Assembly: GCF_000003195.3 (NCBI RefSeq)
Contig: NC_012878.2
Span: 10,466,386-10,530,385, forward strand
Source of the DNA: Sorghum bicolor
Taxonomy: Eukaryota > Streptophyta > Magnoliopsida > Poales > Poaceae
DNA length: 64,000 nucleotides
Reading direction: 5' to 3'
Shown: positions 36,393-48,507 of the stretch, piece after piece
Position numbering within the stretch: the first letter of the stretch is position 1
Layout: each line of letters opens with the position of its first letter
Notes under the pieces: model-generated
Database searches by the model: none
Told to the model about the DNA's origin: nothing
Seen by the model: the letters and a program-made list of their open reading frames with translations, nothing else
Made by a program: the position numbers and the translations under genes

Positions 36393-39300
36393 CTAACCCT
36401 CAAATAAGTATGGAAATTCTTTTTTAAGATCGTCCTCTCTTTCCCATGTAGCTTCTGCTTCAGTGTGGTTGCTCCACTGTACCCGACAAAATCTTACTGT
36501 CGTCCTTCTTGTTTGTCGTGTGGCGATATCCAAAATTTTGATCGGCCTCTCTTGGTATTGTAAGTCAGGCTGTAAATCTATTGCTTCTATTGGTGCTTGC
36601 TCTTCTGGCACCCTTAAACATCGTTTTAATTGTGATACGTGGAATACATTATGTATATCTGACATCTCTGGAGGCAATTCTACGCGATAAGCTACCGCTC
36701 CAATCTTTTCTATGATCTTGTATGGTCCAATATATCGTGGTGCTAACTTTCCTCTCACTTGAAACCTTCGCGTTCCTCTAATCGGGGATACCTTTAAGTA
36801 GGCAAAATTTTCTGGTTGAAATTCCAACGGTCTTCTTCGTGTGTCTGCATAGCTTTTCTGTCTGCTCTGTGCAGCCTTTAAATTTTCTCGGACTTTGGCT
36901 ACCTGTTCTTCAGCGCCTCTGATCATATCGGGACCGAACAAGGTCCGCTCTCAAACCTCAGACCACATCAGGGGGTTCGACACTTCCGTCCGTATAACGC
37001 TTCAAATGGAGCCATTTTTAGACTTGCTTGGTAACTATTATTGTAAGAAAAATCCGCGAAAGATAGGCTCTTTTCCCAGTCTTTACCGTAGGTGAGTACG
37101 CAGGCTCGTAACATGTCTTCTAATATTTGATTTACTCGCTTAGTCTGCCCATCGGTTTGCGGGTGACATGCTGAGCTGTAGTCCAGATGGGTACCCAAAG
37201 CAGTATGCAAGCTTTTCCAAAAACGTGCTGTGAATTGAGTACCCCGATCTGACACAATCTTGCTTGGTACTCCATGTAGTCGAAGAATATTATCGATATA
37301 TAATTGTGCCAATTTATCCCCCCGGTATTTGGCCTTTACCGGAATAAAGTGAGCTACTTTAGTTAATCTATCCACTATCACCCATATTGAATCGTTTCCT
37401 TTTTGTGTTTTAGGCAGACCCACTATAAAGTCCATACTAATCTCGTCCCATTTCCACACCGGAATATTTAATGGTTGCAGTAATCCAGCTGGCCGTTGGT
37501 GTTCTGCTTTTACTCGTTGACATATATCGCAGCGTGCCACATAGTCTGCGATATCAACCTTCATTCCAGTCCACCAATATTTTCGTTTGAGGTCCATATA
37601 CATTTTCGTTGAGCCTGGATGAATGGAGTACGCTGACTGATGAGCTTCATCCAAAATTAGCTTCCTGAGCTTCTCATCTTGAGGTACGCATATTCGATTT
37701 TTATACCATAATGTTCCCCGTTCATCGACCTTAAATCCTTCAATTTCTTTTTCAGCACTTTTCTCAAAGGCGTTTTATCTCGTCATCCTGGGCTTGAATT
37801 TCTTTTATTTGGTTTTCTAATGTTGGTTGTAGGTGTATAGTATTTACTGTGCCATATGGTACAATTTGTAGGTTTAGTTGGCGAACTTCTTGTGCTAGTT
37901 CCAGTATTTGATTCAAGGTCGTGAGATGATGACAATAAGATTTCCGGCTCAAGGCGTCAGCAACTACGTTGGCCTTTCCCGGATGATATTGTACGCTCAG
38001 GTCGTAATCTTTAATTAATTCCAACCATCTTCTCTGTCGTAAATTTAAGTCTGGTTGGGTAAAAATATATTTTAGACTTTTGTGATCTGTAAATATTTCG
38101 CACTTATTTCCAATAAGATAGTGTCTCCATATTTTTAGTGCATGCACTACTGCTGCCAATTCGAGATCATGTGTTGGATAATTTTCCTCATGCTTCTTTA
38201 ACTGTCTGGAGGCGTACGCGACAACTCGACCATCCTGCATTAGCACGCATCCTAAACCTTGTCGGGAAGCGTCACAATATACTACAAAATCTCTGTGAAT
38301 ATCTGGTAGCGTGAGTACAGGAGCTGTAGTTAACCTCTTCTTTAATTCTTGAAAACTCCGCTCGCAAGCTTCCGTCCATTTAAATTCTTTTCCCTTTTGG
38401 GTTAAGGTTGTCATAGGCCTAGCAATTTTTGAGAATCCCTCTATAAACCTTCGGTAGTAACCGGCTAATCCTAGAAAACTACGGATTTCCGTCACATTTG
38501 TGGGTTGCTTCCATTCCGATACTGCTTTTCTGGATCTACTTTTACTCCATCTACGGTAATAATATGTCCCAAAAATGCAACTTCCTGTAACCAAAACTCG
38601 CATTTGCTAAATTTGGCATACAACTCATGGGCTCTTAACTTGTTTAATATGACCCTCAGATGTTGTTCATGTTCGTCAGCACTCTTTGAGTATATAAGGA
38701 TGTCATCAATGAATACTACTACAAACTTATCTAGCTCTTCCATGAATACTTTATTCATTAAATTCATAAAGTATGCAGGTGCATTTGTTAATCCAAACGG
38801 CATCACAGTAAACTCATATTGTCCATAGTGGGTTACAAAGGCCGTTTTTGGTATGTCACTAAGTCGGATTTTCAGCTGATAATAGCCTGACCTCAAATCT
38901 ATTTTTGAAAAATATTTAGCACCTTTTACTTGATCAAACAGATCATCGATCCTAGGTAATGGGTACTTATTTTTAATGGTGACCTCATTTAGCGATCGAT
39001 AATCTATGCACATTCGAAGACTTCCATCTTTCTTCTTTACAAACAGAACTGGTGATCCCCATGGCGATGAGCTCGGTCGGATATATCCTTTCTCCTGTAA
39101 TTCTCGTAATTGTTTCTTTAATTCCTCCAATTCGTTGGCTACCATTCGATATGGTCTCTTGGCTATTGGAGCGGTTCCCGGCATTAAATCAATAATAAAT
39201 TCTAAATCCCTATCCGGTGGCATTCCAGGCAGATCTTCAGGGAATACATCGGGATATTCACATACTACAGGCACTTCTTCCACAGTCTTAGCTTCTATAC

Positions 39301-41017
39301 TACAAACCATCGGCTGAGATTTTGGGGCTTGGGGGTAACATTCTACTTTTATCCCGTTGTGATTTATTAAAGTTACAGCCCTGTCTCTGCAAGCTATATT
39401 ACCATGGTGTTTTCTTAACCAATCCATTCCCAATATGACATCTAGTCCCTCTGTTTTCAGTACTACTAAGTCCACTTGGAATTCGATTCCATTAATCATT
39501 ATTTTTACTTGAGGACATTTTAGAGAACATTTGAGGATAGCTCTAGGGGTGCGTATCAAGAGAGGGGTGGGGAGTAACACCGTTCTTAAATCATTTTTAA
39601 GCACAAAACAAGTAGAGACAAACGAGTGCGAGGCTCGAGAATCAAACAACACGCTTGCAGAAGCAGAGTTCATGAGAAACTCACCGTACACTACATCAGG
39701 TGCTGCCTGCACTTCTTCCGCACTTACGTGGTTGACTCGGCCTTGCCCGAACGTTTGGGTGTTCTTCCTCTGCTGTCCAGAGTTCTGAGGTCCAGTGCGT
39801 CCAACTCCTGAGGCTGCAGTTCGGTTACTTGCCGTGGAAGGTGCTGGAGCAGGGGCGGCTGCTTGATTGGTGTATGGGCATTGTGCTACCCTATGTCCGG
39901 GTTTTCGGCATCTGAAGCATACTTGGTCCGAGGATGAGGTTGTATTATTGTTTCTGGGCTGATTTCCGTTGTTGTAACTTCGGTAGGTGGAAGCTGTTTG
40001 CTGGGGGTTGGATCCCGGGGATCTGTACTGCATGGTGGGTTGGTACCTTGTAGGTGGAACATTGTTGGTCCTAATCCTTTGCGTTCTTTCTTGCTGTCGA
40101 GCACGTTGCAGATTGAATTTGCGCTTCCTTTCCCCTTCACTTTTAGCACGTTCCTCTTCCAGCAGAATGGCACGGTTCATCAAGGTATTGAAGTCAGGGT
40201 AGATGTGAGTAATTAGCTGTGTCCTCAGAGTGGAGTTAAGTCCTCTTCTGAAGCATCTTTGTTTCTTTTTATCAGTGTCGACGTCTTCCGGCGCATATCG
40301 AGATAGCTTCATGAACTTCCAGATGTACTGATTTGCGGTCATTGCACCTTGCCTTAAGTAGCGAAATTCTTCGGCTTTCATTTCCATCACACCTTCGGGA
40401 ATGTGGTAGTTGCGAAATTCTTCTACAAACTCCTCCCAAGTGATGGCTTCTGGGTCATCAACGACATCTTGGTAATTTTCCCACCATTCCCCTGCGGCTC
40501 CAACTAGCTGGTGCGTGGCTAAAGTGACTCTTTCCTCGTCGGTAGCTCGTACAGAGTTTAATTTCTTGGTGATAGTTCGCAGCTAGTCATCTGGTACCAA
40601 CGGATCATCTTCCGAACTATCAAAAGTGGGTGGGTGAAGCCTCATAAATGCTGCCATTTTTCCTTGCCCGTTTCCATTTTCCTGTCTTCTTGCAAGGTTC
40701 TCTAATAATCGTGTTTGCCGATCCATTACTTCAGCTAATGTCGGCGGAGGTGGTGGAGGTTCTTCTCCTTCGACTGGATTATTTGCATCATTCTGTTCAA
40801 CTTCTTCATCTTCTTCATGTACTTCTTCTATTATTGGGATATTATTCCCTTGTGATTGCTCATGCCCATGCCTCTGGTTATGCCGCCCATGGTTTGGTTG
40901 TCTTCCACGATTTTGTCGGCCCCTAGGTGGTGGTGCAACATGTTCCTCTTCTTCCGGCTCCTGCCTTTCAGCTAGCCGTTCGCGGCGTTGCTGGATCCGG
41001 GCGGACCTTCTTTCCAT
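36393..41017 (-). pseudogene. Element C gag-pol with chromodomain, several breaks
   Basis: On the minus strand gag starts at 41017 directly after AGCAACAG. It has a Glu/Pro-rich N-part, a capsid core and a CCHC knuckle ([14 protein letters not shown] near 39900). The protease reads [11 protein letters not shown], where the catalytic loop normally has DSGA. The reverse transcriptase has FIDD ([12 protein letters not shown]). RNase H ([12 protein letters not shown]), integrase ([19 protein letters not shown]) and a chromodomain (VQWSNHTEAEATWE) follow. A stop lies at 40583-40585. Frame changes occur near 38520 (RT to RNase H), 37764 (before integrase) and 36970 (after the integrase core). No functional polyprotein is expected. 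Confidence 0.92.
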
Positions 41018-41351
41018 CTGTTGCTTTTAAATAGCAAGGATGAGAAGATGTCCCGTTGGCGTCCAAGCAGAGGGAAATATTTGGGCAAAAAAAAGAACAG
41101 GCACACATGATTTTTATTTATTTATTTACTAATTTATTTATTTAATAATAGCATACAAGAGCACACCCTCACACAATACATACATGCGTGATACATGGTC
41201 AAACCCACACACAGGTCTATTAGTACGATTGTTATGCGATCACACTTGTCAAGCATGTACAAGCACCTATTTTACAGCTACACGCTACGACTCTTATTAT
41301 TTATATATAAATATATATTTTACATATATTTTTACTATTACTATTATTATT

Positions 41352-42394
41352 TTACATGAACTGGATCTCGTGAAGGTCTCGATCCACAGCCTTGCCCTTA
41401 TCCTGAGCTAGCTGATCGTCCCGCAGCGCATAGAGATAGCTTGCATATCCGTCATTAACATCCTGCCCGGACAGGACTTGTAAAGGTCCCATATTCGTGG
41501 CATCCATAGCCTTCAAGTTGTTAAAATTGTCGGCAATAGATTCCTGAGTATCAATGCTTTTAGCAGGGTCAGAAGGTGACTCTCTTTGAATGTACTCATT
41601 TGGATCAAGCTCGGGTTGTTCTGGATCATATTCTGGATTAACTGGTGCCTTTCCCTTAGTGTCTATAGCTCTCATTACCTCGTGAAACTCTCGGTAATCC
41701 AGGAATTTCTATTCTACGATTAGTGGGAATGGCAAAAGTCCTCTTTTTTGTCATCTTCCTTGAAGGGTTCTTGTAGCGTGTACGTTCCAGAGTTTCTTTC
41801 AGCTCTCGCCGGTAGAACTCCATTTTGTCTGTTATGATTGCCATTTGCTTATGTGCTTCTTCTAGTTCCAGTTGTAGAGCTCGTACCTCGGCTTCGGTAT
41901 CCCTGGTCTTGGTGACCCATCTCATTAATTCCCGATGCTGATCTTCGTAGAGTGCGTCGAGAGCATGCAAGTACTTGACGGTGAATGGCATAATAGCGTC
42001 TGGCATCTGTCGTCCAATATTTTCCAAAGCCTGAAGCTTTTCACACCATGTCGGGGTAGTCTGATTTGGCACAGGGAAAAATCTTGCATGGGGTGTGTTC
42101 GATGTCTTCCTCAAATATTTGGCAATAGTCCATGAGAGCTTGTCTTGCTGCCATCTGACAAGTGTCTTCCAATTCTTTTCCAACAGCTGGGATGCATCGA
42201 GACTTAATTTTTGGGCATAATGGATGTTGCGGAACATGTAGGTGTACCTCACATTTAGGCATACCATCCTCCTGGTACTCACGACCATGGTACATGGGAG
42301 GCTCAGTATAGCCAAGGCGCTGGAGTGTCTCCCAAAGGAGCTGTGGGAAACCTTCAACGGTCACACAGTTCGAACGAACCCAATCGTCCTCCAT
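41352..42394 (-). pseudogene. Pre-gag coiled-coil reading frame of element C, two frameshifts
   Basis: On the minus strand the frame starts at ATG 42394, four bases after the acceptor-like ATTTTGCAG, in the same place as the pre-gag frame of D. The N-part reads WVRSNCVTVEGFPQLLWETL. The middle is helical (YEDQHRELMRWVTK, EVRALQLELEEAHKQMAI) and probably a coiled coil. The C-part is acidic and Pro-rich (NPEYDPEQPELDPNEY). Frame changes occur near 42100 and 41670. It shows no obvious sequence identity to D's 234-residue protein but shares place, architecture and charge pattern. Function unknown. The stretch 41040-41340 between it and gag is AT-rich and holds nothing recognisable. Confidence 0.65.
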
Positions 42395-42551
42395 TTGCTG
42401 CAAAATTTCCTACACTAGTTAGAAAACTTTTTGCAATACAAATGAGCAACAATAATCCCCTTTTACTATGATTACGACGACTACTACTACTACCACTGTC
42501 CTTATTACTTAGCGTGATCCGGTCCTAGGGTTTCATCCTACGGTCAACCTG

Positions 42552-42563
42552 GCTCTGATACCA
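42552..42563 (-). other. Element C primer-binding site (initiator tRNA-Met)
   Basis: On the minus strand TGGTATCAGAGC lies three bases after the 5' LTR end at 42567. It fixes the orientation and boundary of C. Confidence 0.95.
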
Positions 42564-42566
42564 CTC

Positions 42567-45163
42567 TGTCGGGCCCTCAATTTGAGAGTCCAAGTGTACA
42601 CGTATTTGTGCTAGGATCGAGCACAAATACGCATGAGATAACAGAATTGGCACTCAGATTTAATATAAAATACCGAGCTTTATTGATATATTAAAAAAAT
42701 ATATGGTCTTACAATAGTCATGGTTCAGATGGTATAGCCATAGGCATTACATAGCTAGCGAGATTTTGCTGTCGTAAAGCAACAATTTATTACAACAGGA
42801 TGGTAGATACTACAGCGGATTCTATAGCATAGCGATAATCTAAACCACAGGCAAGCTTGAGCGCGGCCGAAACCCTATGCCCTAGAGACTCCTAGCATAT
42901 CCGTAGACCTTCATGTGGCTCCTAGTCCTCGTGGTCCGCCTCCTCGTCGACGTTGTAGTCCTCCTCGGGGTTGATATCTGTGAGTCATCAACAGGTGAGT
43001 ACATACAGTACTCAGCAAGCCCTAACCTTGGGGTACGGTGGAGTGGATGGTGGAGATGGTAAAGGAATGGTGGTATAGTACAATTAAATAATGATTGGGC
43101 CTTGGGAGAGAATTACTCTTCTCGCCAGTTTCCAAGTTAGTTTCACAAATATTGAAATAATTATGTTAGCACAGTCCCATTTCACATAAAAGATAACTAA
43201 TCATAAGAGACCACATCCTAGTGGTTGCCCATTCCAAGGACGTGGCTATTCGAATAGGTTTATTACTCTCTGCAAAGGGTGTACACTTTCCCCACATGAT
43301 AGGCACAATCCCAACCATGATCAGTGGTAGAATTAACCTAACGAGATCCCGTTCCCGGTTAACGCGACCTTGGGTTTCCATATAATTCTACTGCGGCCTA
43401 TTTAGGGGTCGGTAACCACAAAGCGTTTGGATGGTCACATGACATCCTATCAGCGTTTGGATGATCACACAGCATCCAATTAAAAAAGGGGCTCGCACCC
43501 GGACCAACAATAATTTCACATGGAAGATCACATAGCAACCATGCCGACCAGACCACGGAGATCACACAGCAACCATGTCCTTTCCTGATAGTCCGTTGCC
43601 ACCCCGGCCTCCTAGTAACAATTATATTTCTACCCAACGGGGTGTGAGATCAAGTCTACCCATATAGACATGTGGTTGTACGCATATCAAACTAGGTGAG
43701 ATGGCCTATGAACCGGTCCTTATTACATGACCGAAATGAGCATCTCCAACAGGAACCCTCTCTAGGCGATCCTGCCAAGGTAAATCATACCACATGATTT
43801 ACCCCCGCTCATTCCCGTCTAACATGTTCGAGTTCACCAAATTTATGTTGCATATTTATATAGTTCAGTTCATAACTTGTCCATATTAGAAGTTCATAGA
43901 ATATCATATAGTTCCCATCATAACATGCAGGTCGTTCCATTTTACGAATATTCAACGGTTCGTAACATAACATAGTAGCTCATAATATTCAGTTTCAAAA
44001 GTATACATGTCTATATATATAGAAGGTGACACACATTATATAATTTAAGTTTATTAGTCGTTTGATGGAAAAATGAGTGTTGACGGGTTTGTAGTGGAAA
44101 TGATAAAATATGGTGGTGGCGGAAGGGGGAAGCTAGTACTTGCCTTCGTTGTACTCTCCTTCCGATTCAACGTAGTCTGGGTCCTCGCCTTCCTGGTATT
44201 CACTCTCCTCTGCTTCCCAATCTGGCCGGAGTTGCGCTTCAGGGGATGAACTGAGGCTTGGACTCCACAGCGGCGGCGGCGACACCCAGTTTTGGGCAAA
44301 ATGTGACGGTGCTGGAAATGAGATGGGAATAGGGGAGGTGTGGGGAAGACGGCGTGTTCCAACTCAATGCGAAGCTCGTAGTGATGGTCGTGACGGCGGA
44401 GACTCACCGGTAGAGCCCTTTTATAGGCCGGCGATGTCGGTGGCGGCGGCAAGATCTTTTCAGCTTGCCGGCCGATATTTTCTTCCTCGCGCACATGGTC
44501 GAGCTCGAGGTTCTAGGTGCCGGGCTAGACTCTTCCCTGTCCTCCCGCCTCCGGCGAGGTCGGTTCTAGGTGAGGTCTCGTCAATGGCGTCGGTGGGGTT
44601 TGCGTGCCAGCCTCTCTGATGGTGTTGACGTGCTGTGAAGCACAGGGAAGAAGGAGAGGGGATGATGTAATGGTTCGAGGCTGGTCAGCTGGTTCCTGTG
44701 TGCTGGTCCTCCTTGACATTGGGACAGGGCCACGACAGGGCCGGTGAATCGAGCGTGGATGCGGATTCACGCTGAAGAGGATGAAGCTGACCACAGGGTC
44801 CCACTCGTCAGTGAGAAGTGAGGGAAAGGGGGAGAGCTGCCACTGCGCCTTGCTGGGCCAGAAGGGAATAAGAAAAAAAGGCTTGAGTTCGTTTTTCTCA
44901 TTTATAAGAAGGCCTTTTCCCTTTCCCTTTCTCCGAAAAACCACTAGAGAGAAATTTTACTTTAAATTCAAAAAATAATTTTCAAGAGATAATATGTACC
45001 ACCATAGGTTCATTGAGCAGAACACAACACATGATTTGTTCAACTTGGTGAATTCTATTTGTGTCAAAAAAAATGCTACGCGGTTAATTATTTTTATAGA
45101 GAAAATTTAAAAGTTCAAATTTTTAGTGACTTTTGAAACATGGAAAATTTTTAGGGTGTTACA
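42567..45163 (-). repeat. Element C 5' LTR (2597 bp, intact)
   Basis: This uninterrupted copy shows what D's insertion split in the other LTR. On the minus strand it begins TGTAACACCC and ends GGGCCCGACA. It carries the predicted acidic two-exon frame described separately, and a GGGTCCCACTCGTCAG box at 44796-44811 that also appears, on the sense strand, in the LTR of D with one base changed. Confidence 0.93.
42922..44311 (-). other. Putative spliced acidic reading frame within C's 5' LTR
   Basis: Read on the minus strand. An exon at 44311-44144 (168 nt) follows the acceptor CTCATTTCCAG, is entered and left in phase 1, and turns acidic (WEAEESEYQEGEDPDYVESE). It ends GAAG before GCAAGT, a GC-type donor. 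The intron (44143-42978) has a GAGTAC/GTACTC hairpin about 19 bases before its CACAG acceptor. The last exon, 42977-42922, enters in phase 1 and reads INPEEDYNVDEEADHED before TAG. The same plan is seen in D. Splicing is predicted only, and the first exon was not found. Confidence 0.5.
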
Positions 45164-45168
45164 CTAGC

Positions 45169-45263
45169 CGATAGGACTGTTATCGGCATTTCTTAAAACA
45201 TCGTATTCAGTTCCAGATACATTTTAATCCAGCCGATAGGAGTGTTATCGGCACCTAAACTTT
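45169..45263. other. Gap between B's converging pol and antisense gene
   Basis: Together with 18673-18728 this was the short spacer between the two converging 3' ends before C inserted. It contains two copies of AGCCGATAGGA(C/G)TGTTATCGGC about 60 bp apart. Each copy holds GCCGAT and ATCGGC in opposite directions and could form a hairpin. Possible roles are a terminator or a protein site; neither is shown. Confidence 0.5.
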
Positions 45264-48200
45264 CTATGCATCGACCCATATGCTTGGGTAATACTTCTTT
45301 AAATATTTTCCATTCAATGCTCTGGGAAATTCAAATCCTTCGAGAGTTTCCAAAATATAGGCATTACCTGGGGCAGATCGATTTATCCGATAAGGACCTT
45401 CCCAATTGGGAGACCACTTGCCAAACTTTGAACTTTTAGTCCCAATCGGTAATATTAATTTCCATACCAAATCTCCATTGACGAATTCCTTATCCTTTAC
45501 CTTTTTATCATACCATCTGACAACTTTCTTTTTATTTTCTTCTATACTTATCAAAGCCTTCAGCCGATGTCCTGCTAAATCATCTAACTCGTCTTTCATC
45601 AAACTAGCATAGTCATCGGCAGCCAACTGATCTTGAAAAGATAGTCGCCTGGATCCTGTCTTAATTTCCCATGGTAGCACGGCATCGTGTCCATATACCA
45701 GCTGATAAGGTGAAACTTTGGTCGACCCATGACAAGCCATCCGATATGACCATAAAGCCTCATTCAACAATGTATGCCACCTCTTAAAATTTTATTCAAT
45801 CTTTCGTTTGATAAGTTTAATAATCCCTTTGTTAGACGCTTCGGCCTGTCCATTAGCTTGAGCATAATATGGAGAGGAATTTAACACTTTAATTCCCATA
45901 CCGATTGCAAATTCATCAAACTCTCCCGATGTGAACATAGTACCCTGATCGGTAGTAATTGTCTGAGGAATACCAAATCGGTAAATAATATGCTCTTTCA
46001 CGAAATCAATCATATTGGCCGATGTAACTTTCTTCAAAGGAATAGCTTCAACCCACTTAGTGAAATAATCAGTGGCAACTAAGATGAATTTATGCCCTTT
46101 ACTCGACGGTGGGTAAATCTGGCCGATCAGATCAATAGCCCATCCCCAGAACGACCAAGGTTTAATAATGGGATTCATGGCCGATGCGGGTGCCCTTTGA
46201 ATATTTCCAAATCTCTGCCAAATCTCTGGCATCCTTGACATCCTTTGAAATATTTAAAACAATCCTCAAGTATGGTCGGCCAATAATACCCATTTCTTCT
46301 GATCATCCATTTCATCTTAAAAGCCGATTGATGTGCTCCACACACCCCTTCATGGATTTCTCCCATTAAACTTCTAGCTTCATCATCACCTAAGCACTTG
46401 AGAAGAACCCCATCGATTGTTCGATAATATAGCTCATCCTCAAGGAGTACATACTTGGTAGCTTGAAACCGGACACGCCTCTCGACCTTCTTAGATGGAT
46501 CCCTTAAATAACCAATAATCTCCTTTCTCCAATCATCGGCACTGATTGCCGATAACGTATTCAACATGGGTTGATACCGCGAGGCATGCTGAGCCAACCG
46601 ATTAGCTTCCTCATTATGTAACCGAGGAACATGCTCTAATCGGAAATCTTTGAATTCCCTTAATAGTTGCATACTCTTTTCGTAATAAGTTATTAGGACT
46701 TCGCTTCGGCATTCATAACTTCCAGCTAATTGATTTATAACCAGCATAGAATCTCCAAAGATCTCAACAGCATCAGCACGAACCTCTTTCAACAATTCCA
46801 ACCCCTTGATCAAAGCTTGATACTCGGCTTGGTTATTCGTTGACGTAGCAACAATCGGCAAAAAAAACTCATACTTCCTTCCCTGAGGGGAAATTAACAC
46901 TATGCCAATTCCTGCCCCCCGGTCACACGTGGATCCATCAAAGAAGAGTGTCCAAGGCACAATTTCCAAAGTTTCCACTATACCGCGATGTTGAGTCACA
47001 AAATCGGCCATAATCTGCCCTTTAACCGCTTTAGCCGATTCGTAACGTAGATCGAATTCCGATAGCGCCAAAATCCACTTACCGATTCTTCCACTCATAA
47101 TCGGCATAGATAGCATATATCGGACCACATCATCTTTGCATATAACAGTGCATTCGGCCGATAGCAAATAGTGCCTTAACTTAATGCAAGAAAAATATAG
47201 GCATAAACATAATTTTTCAATGGCCAAATACCTGGTCTCAGCATCAATCAATCTTCTACTTAAATAATAAATCACACGCTCCTTCCCTTCAAATTCTTGA
47301 ATCAAAGCCGAAACGATGACCATCCCATCGGTAGACAAATATAATCTGAAGGGCTTTCCTTGCTGAGGTGGAATCAAGACTGGAGGATTTGTCAAATAAT
47401 TCTTGATTTCATCTAAGGCCAACTGTTGCTCTTTCCCCCATATAAATTCCCGATCGGCCTTTAATTTAAGTAAAGGACTAAAAGCATGAATTTTACCAGA
47501 CAAATTAGAAATAAATCGCCTGATAAAATTTATTTTGCCGATCAGAGATTGAAGCTCGGTTTTGTTGGTAGGAGCAACTATTTTGTTAATAGCATCGATA
47601 GATCTTCTGCTAATTTCAATTCCCCTCTGATGCACTATGAAACCAAGAAATTGCCCTGCCGATACACCAAATGCACATTTGTTAGGGTTCATCTTTAAAC
47701 CATGTTTTCTTGTGCATTCCAACACTTTTCGCAGATCGACAAGATGGTTTGTGAAATCTTTAGACTTAACCACCACATCATCAATATAAATTTCCACCAG
47801 CTTGCCGATGAACTCATGAAAGATAAAATTCATAGCTCTTTGATAGGTAGCACCAGCATTTTTCAAGCCAAAAGTCATGACTACCCACTCAAACAATCCA
47901 ACATGACCAGGACATCTAAATGCAGTCTTTGTAATATCTTCCTCAGCCATGAATATCTGGTTATATCCTGCATTGCCATCCATGAAGCTAATAACTCGAT
48001 GTCCAGCCGCAACATCAACTAGCAAATCGGCAACTGGCATTGGGTAACCATCCATCGGTGTAGCCATGTTAAGATTTCTAAAATCAATGAAAACTCGAAG
48101 CTTCCCATTTTTCTTGTACACTGGAACAACATTGGAAATCCACTCGGCATACCGACACTACCGAATAAATTTAGCTTCGATAAGTTTGGTTATTTCGTCC

Positions 48201-48507
48201 TTAATATCAGGAAGAATATTAGGATTACATCGGCGAGCCGACTGCTGATGTGGCCGAAATCCAGACTTGATAGGCAACCGATGTTCAACAATAGATCGGT
48301 CTAAGCCAGGCATCTCAGTATAATCCCAAGCAAAGCAATCTTTATATTCCTTTAACAAATCGGTCAATTGTTGCTTACACTCAGAATTTAACTTAACACT
48401 AATAAAAGTAGGTCTAGGCTAATCACCATTACCTATGTCTACTTCTACTAAAGCATCAGCCGATGTAAACCCCTTGCCTAATTTTCCATCATCGGCGAAC
48501 CTATCCA
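45264..48507 (-). pseudogene. Element B pol: RT, two RNase H domains, integrase
   Basis: On the minus strand RT spans 48367-47000, with YIDD in EIYIDDVVVKS. The usual Gypsy RNase H follows, degenerate (LYLSTDGMVIVSALIQ, where the catalytic Asp block is altered). Then comes a second, archaeal-type RNase H (WTLFFDGSTCDRGAG, NNQAEYQALIKGLEL, IFGDSMLVINQL). This dual arrangement identifies the Tat lineage. Integrase has an HHCC finger (GAHQSAFK, CQGCQRFG) and core residues in AIDLIG, TTDQGTMF and EASNKGI. Stops lie at 48158-48160 and 45792-45794, one more lies near 48420, and the frame changes near 46200. The C-terminus ends at 45264 without a chromodomain. Confidence 0.9.

Larger units (their letters stand above)
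18734..45163 (-). mobile_element. Element C: Tekay/Del-like chromovirus (Gypsy), host of D
   Basis: On the minus strand the element runs TGTAACACCC...GGGCCCGACA. Perfect CTAGC duplications flank it at 18729-18733 and 45164-45168. The order on the minus strand is 5' LTR (42567-45163), tRNA-Met primer site, a pre-gag reading frame, gag-pol with a C-terminal chromodomain, a polypurine tract and the 3' LTR. The 3' LTR is split by D. After removing D it is about 11.4 kb. The two LTRs differ at roughly 20 positions over the first 1.4 kb (about 1.5 percent), making C younger than B. It sits between the 3' ends of B's pol and antisense gene. Confidence 0.93.

Noticed and set aside
35241..44944. Matching 146-residue frames at 35241-35681 and 44054-44494 (minus), and neighbours
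   Set aside because: Identity comes from LTR duplication, not from conserved coding. They lie in another frame from the acidic exon, which has better splice and phase support.
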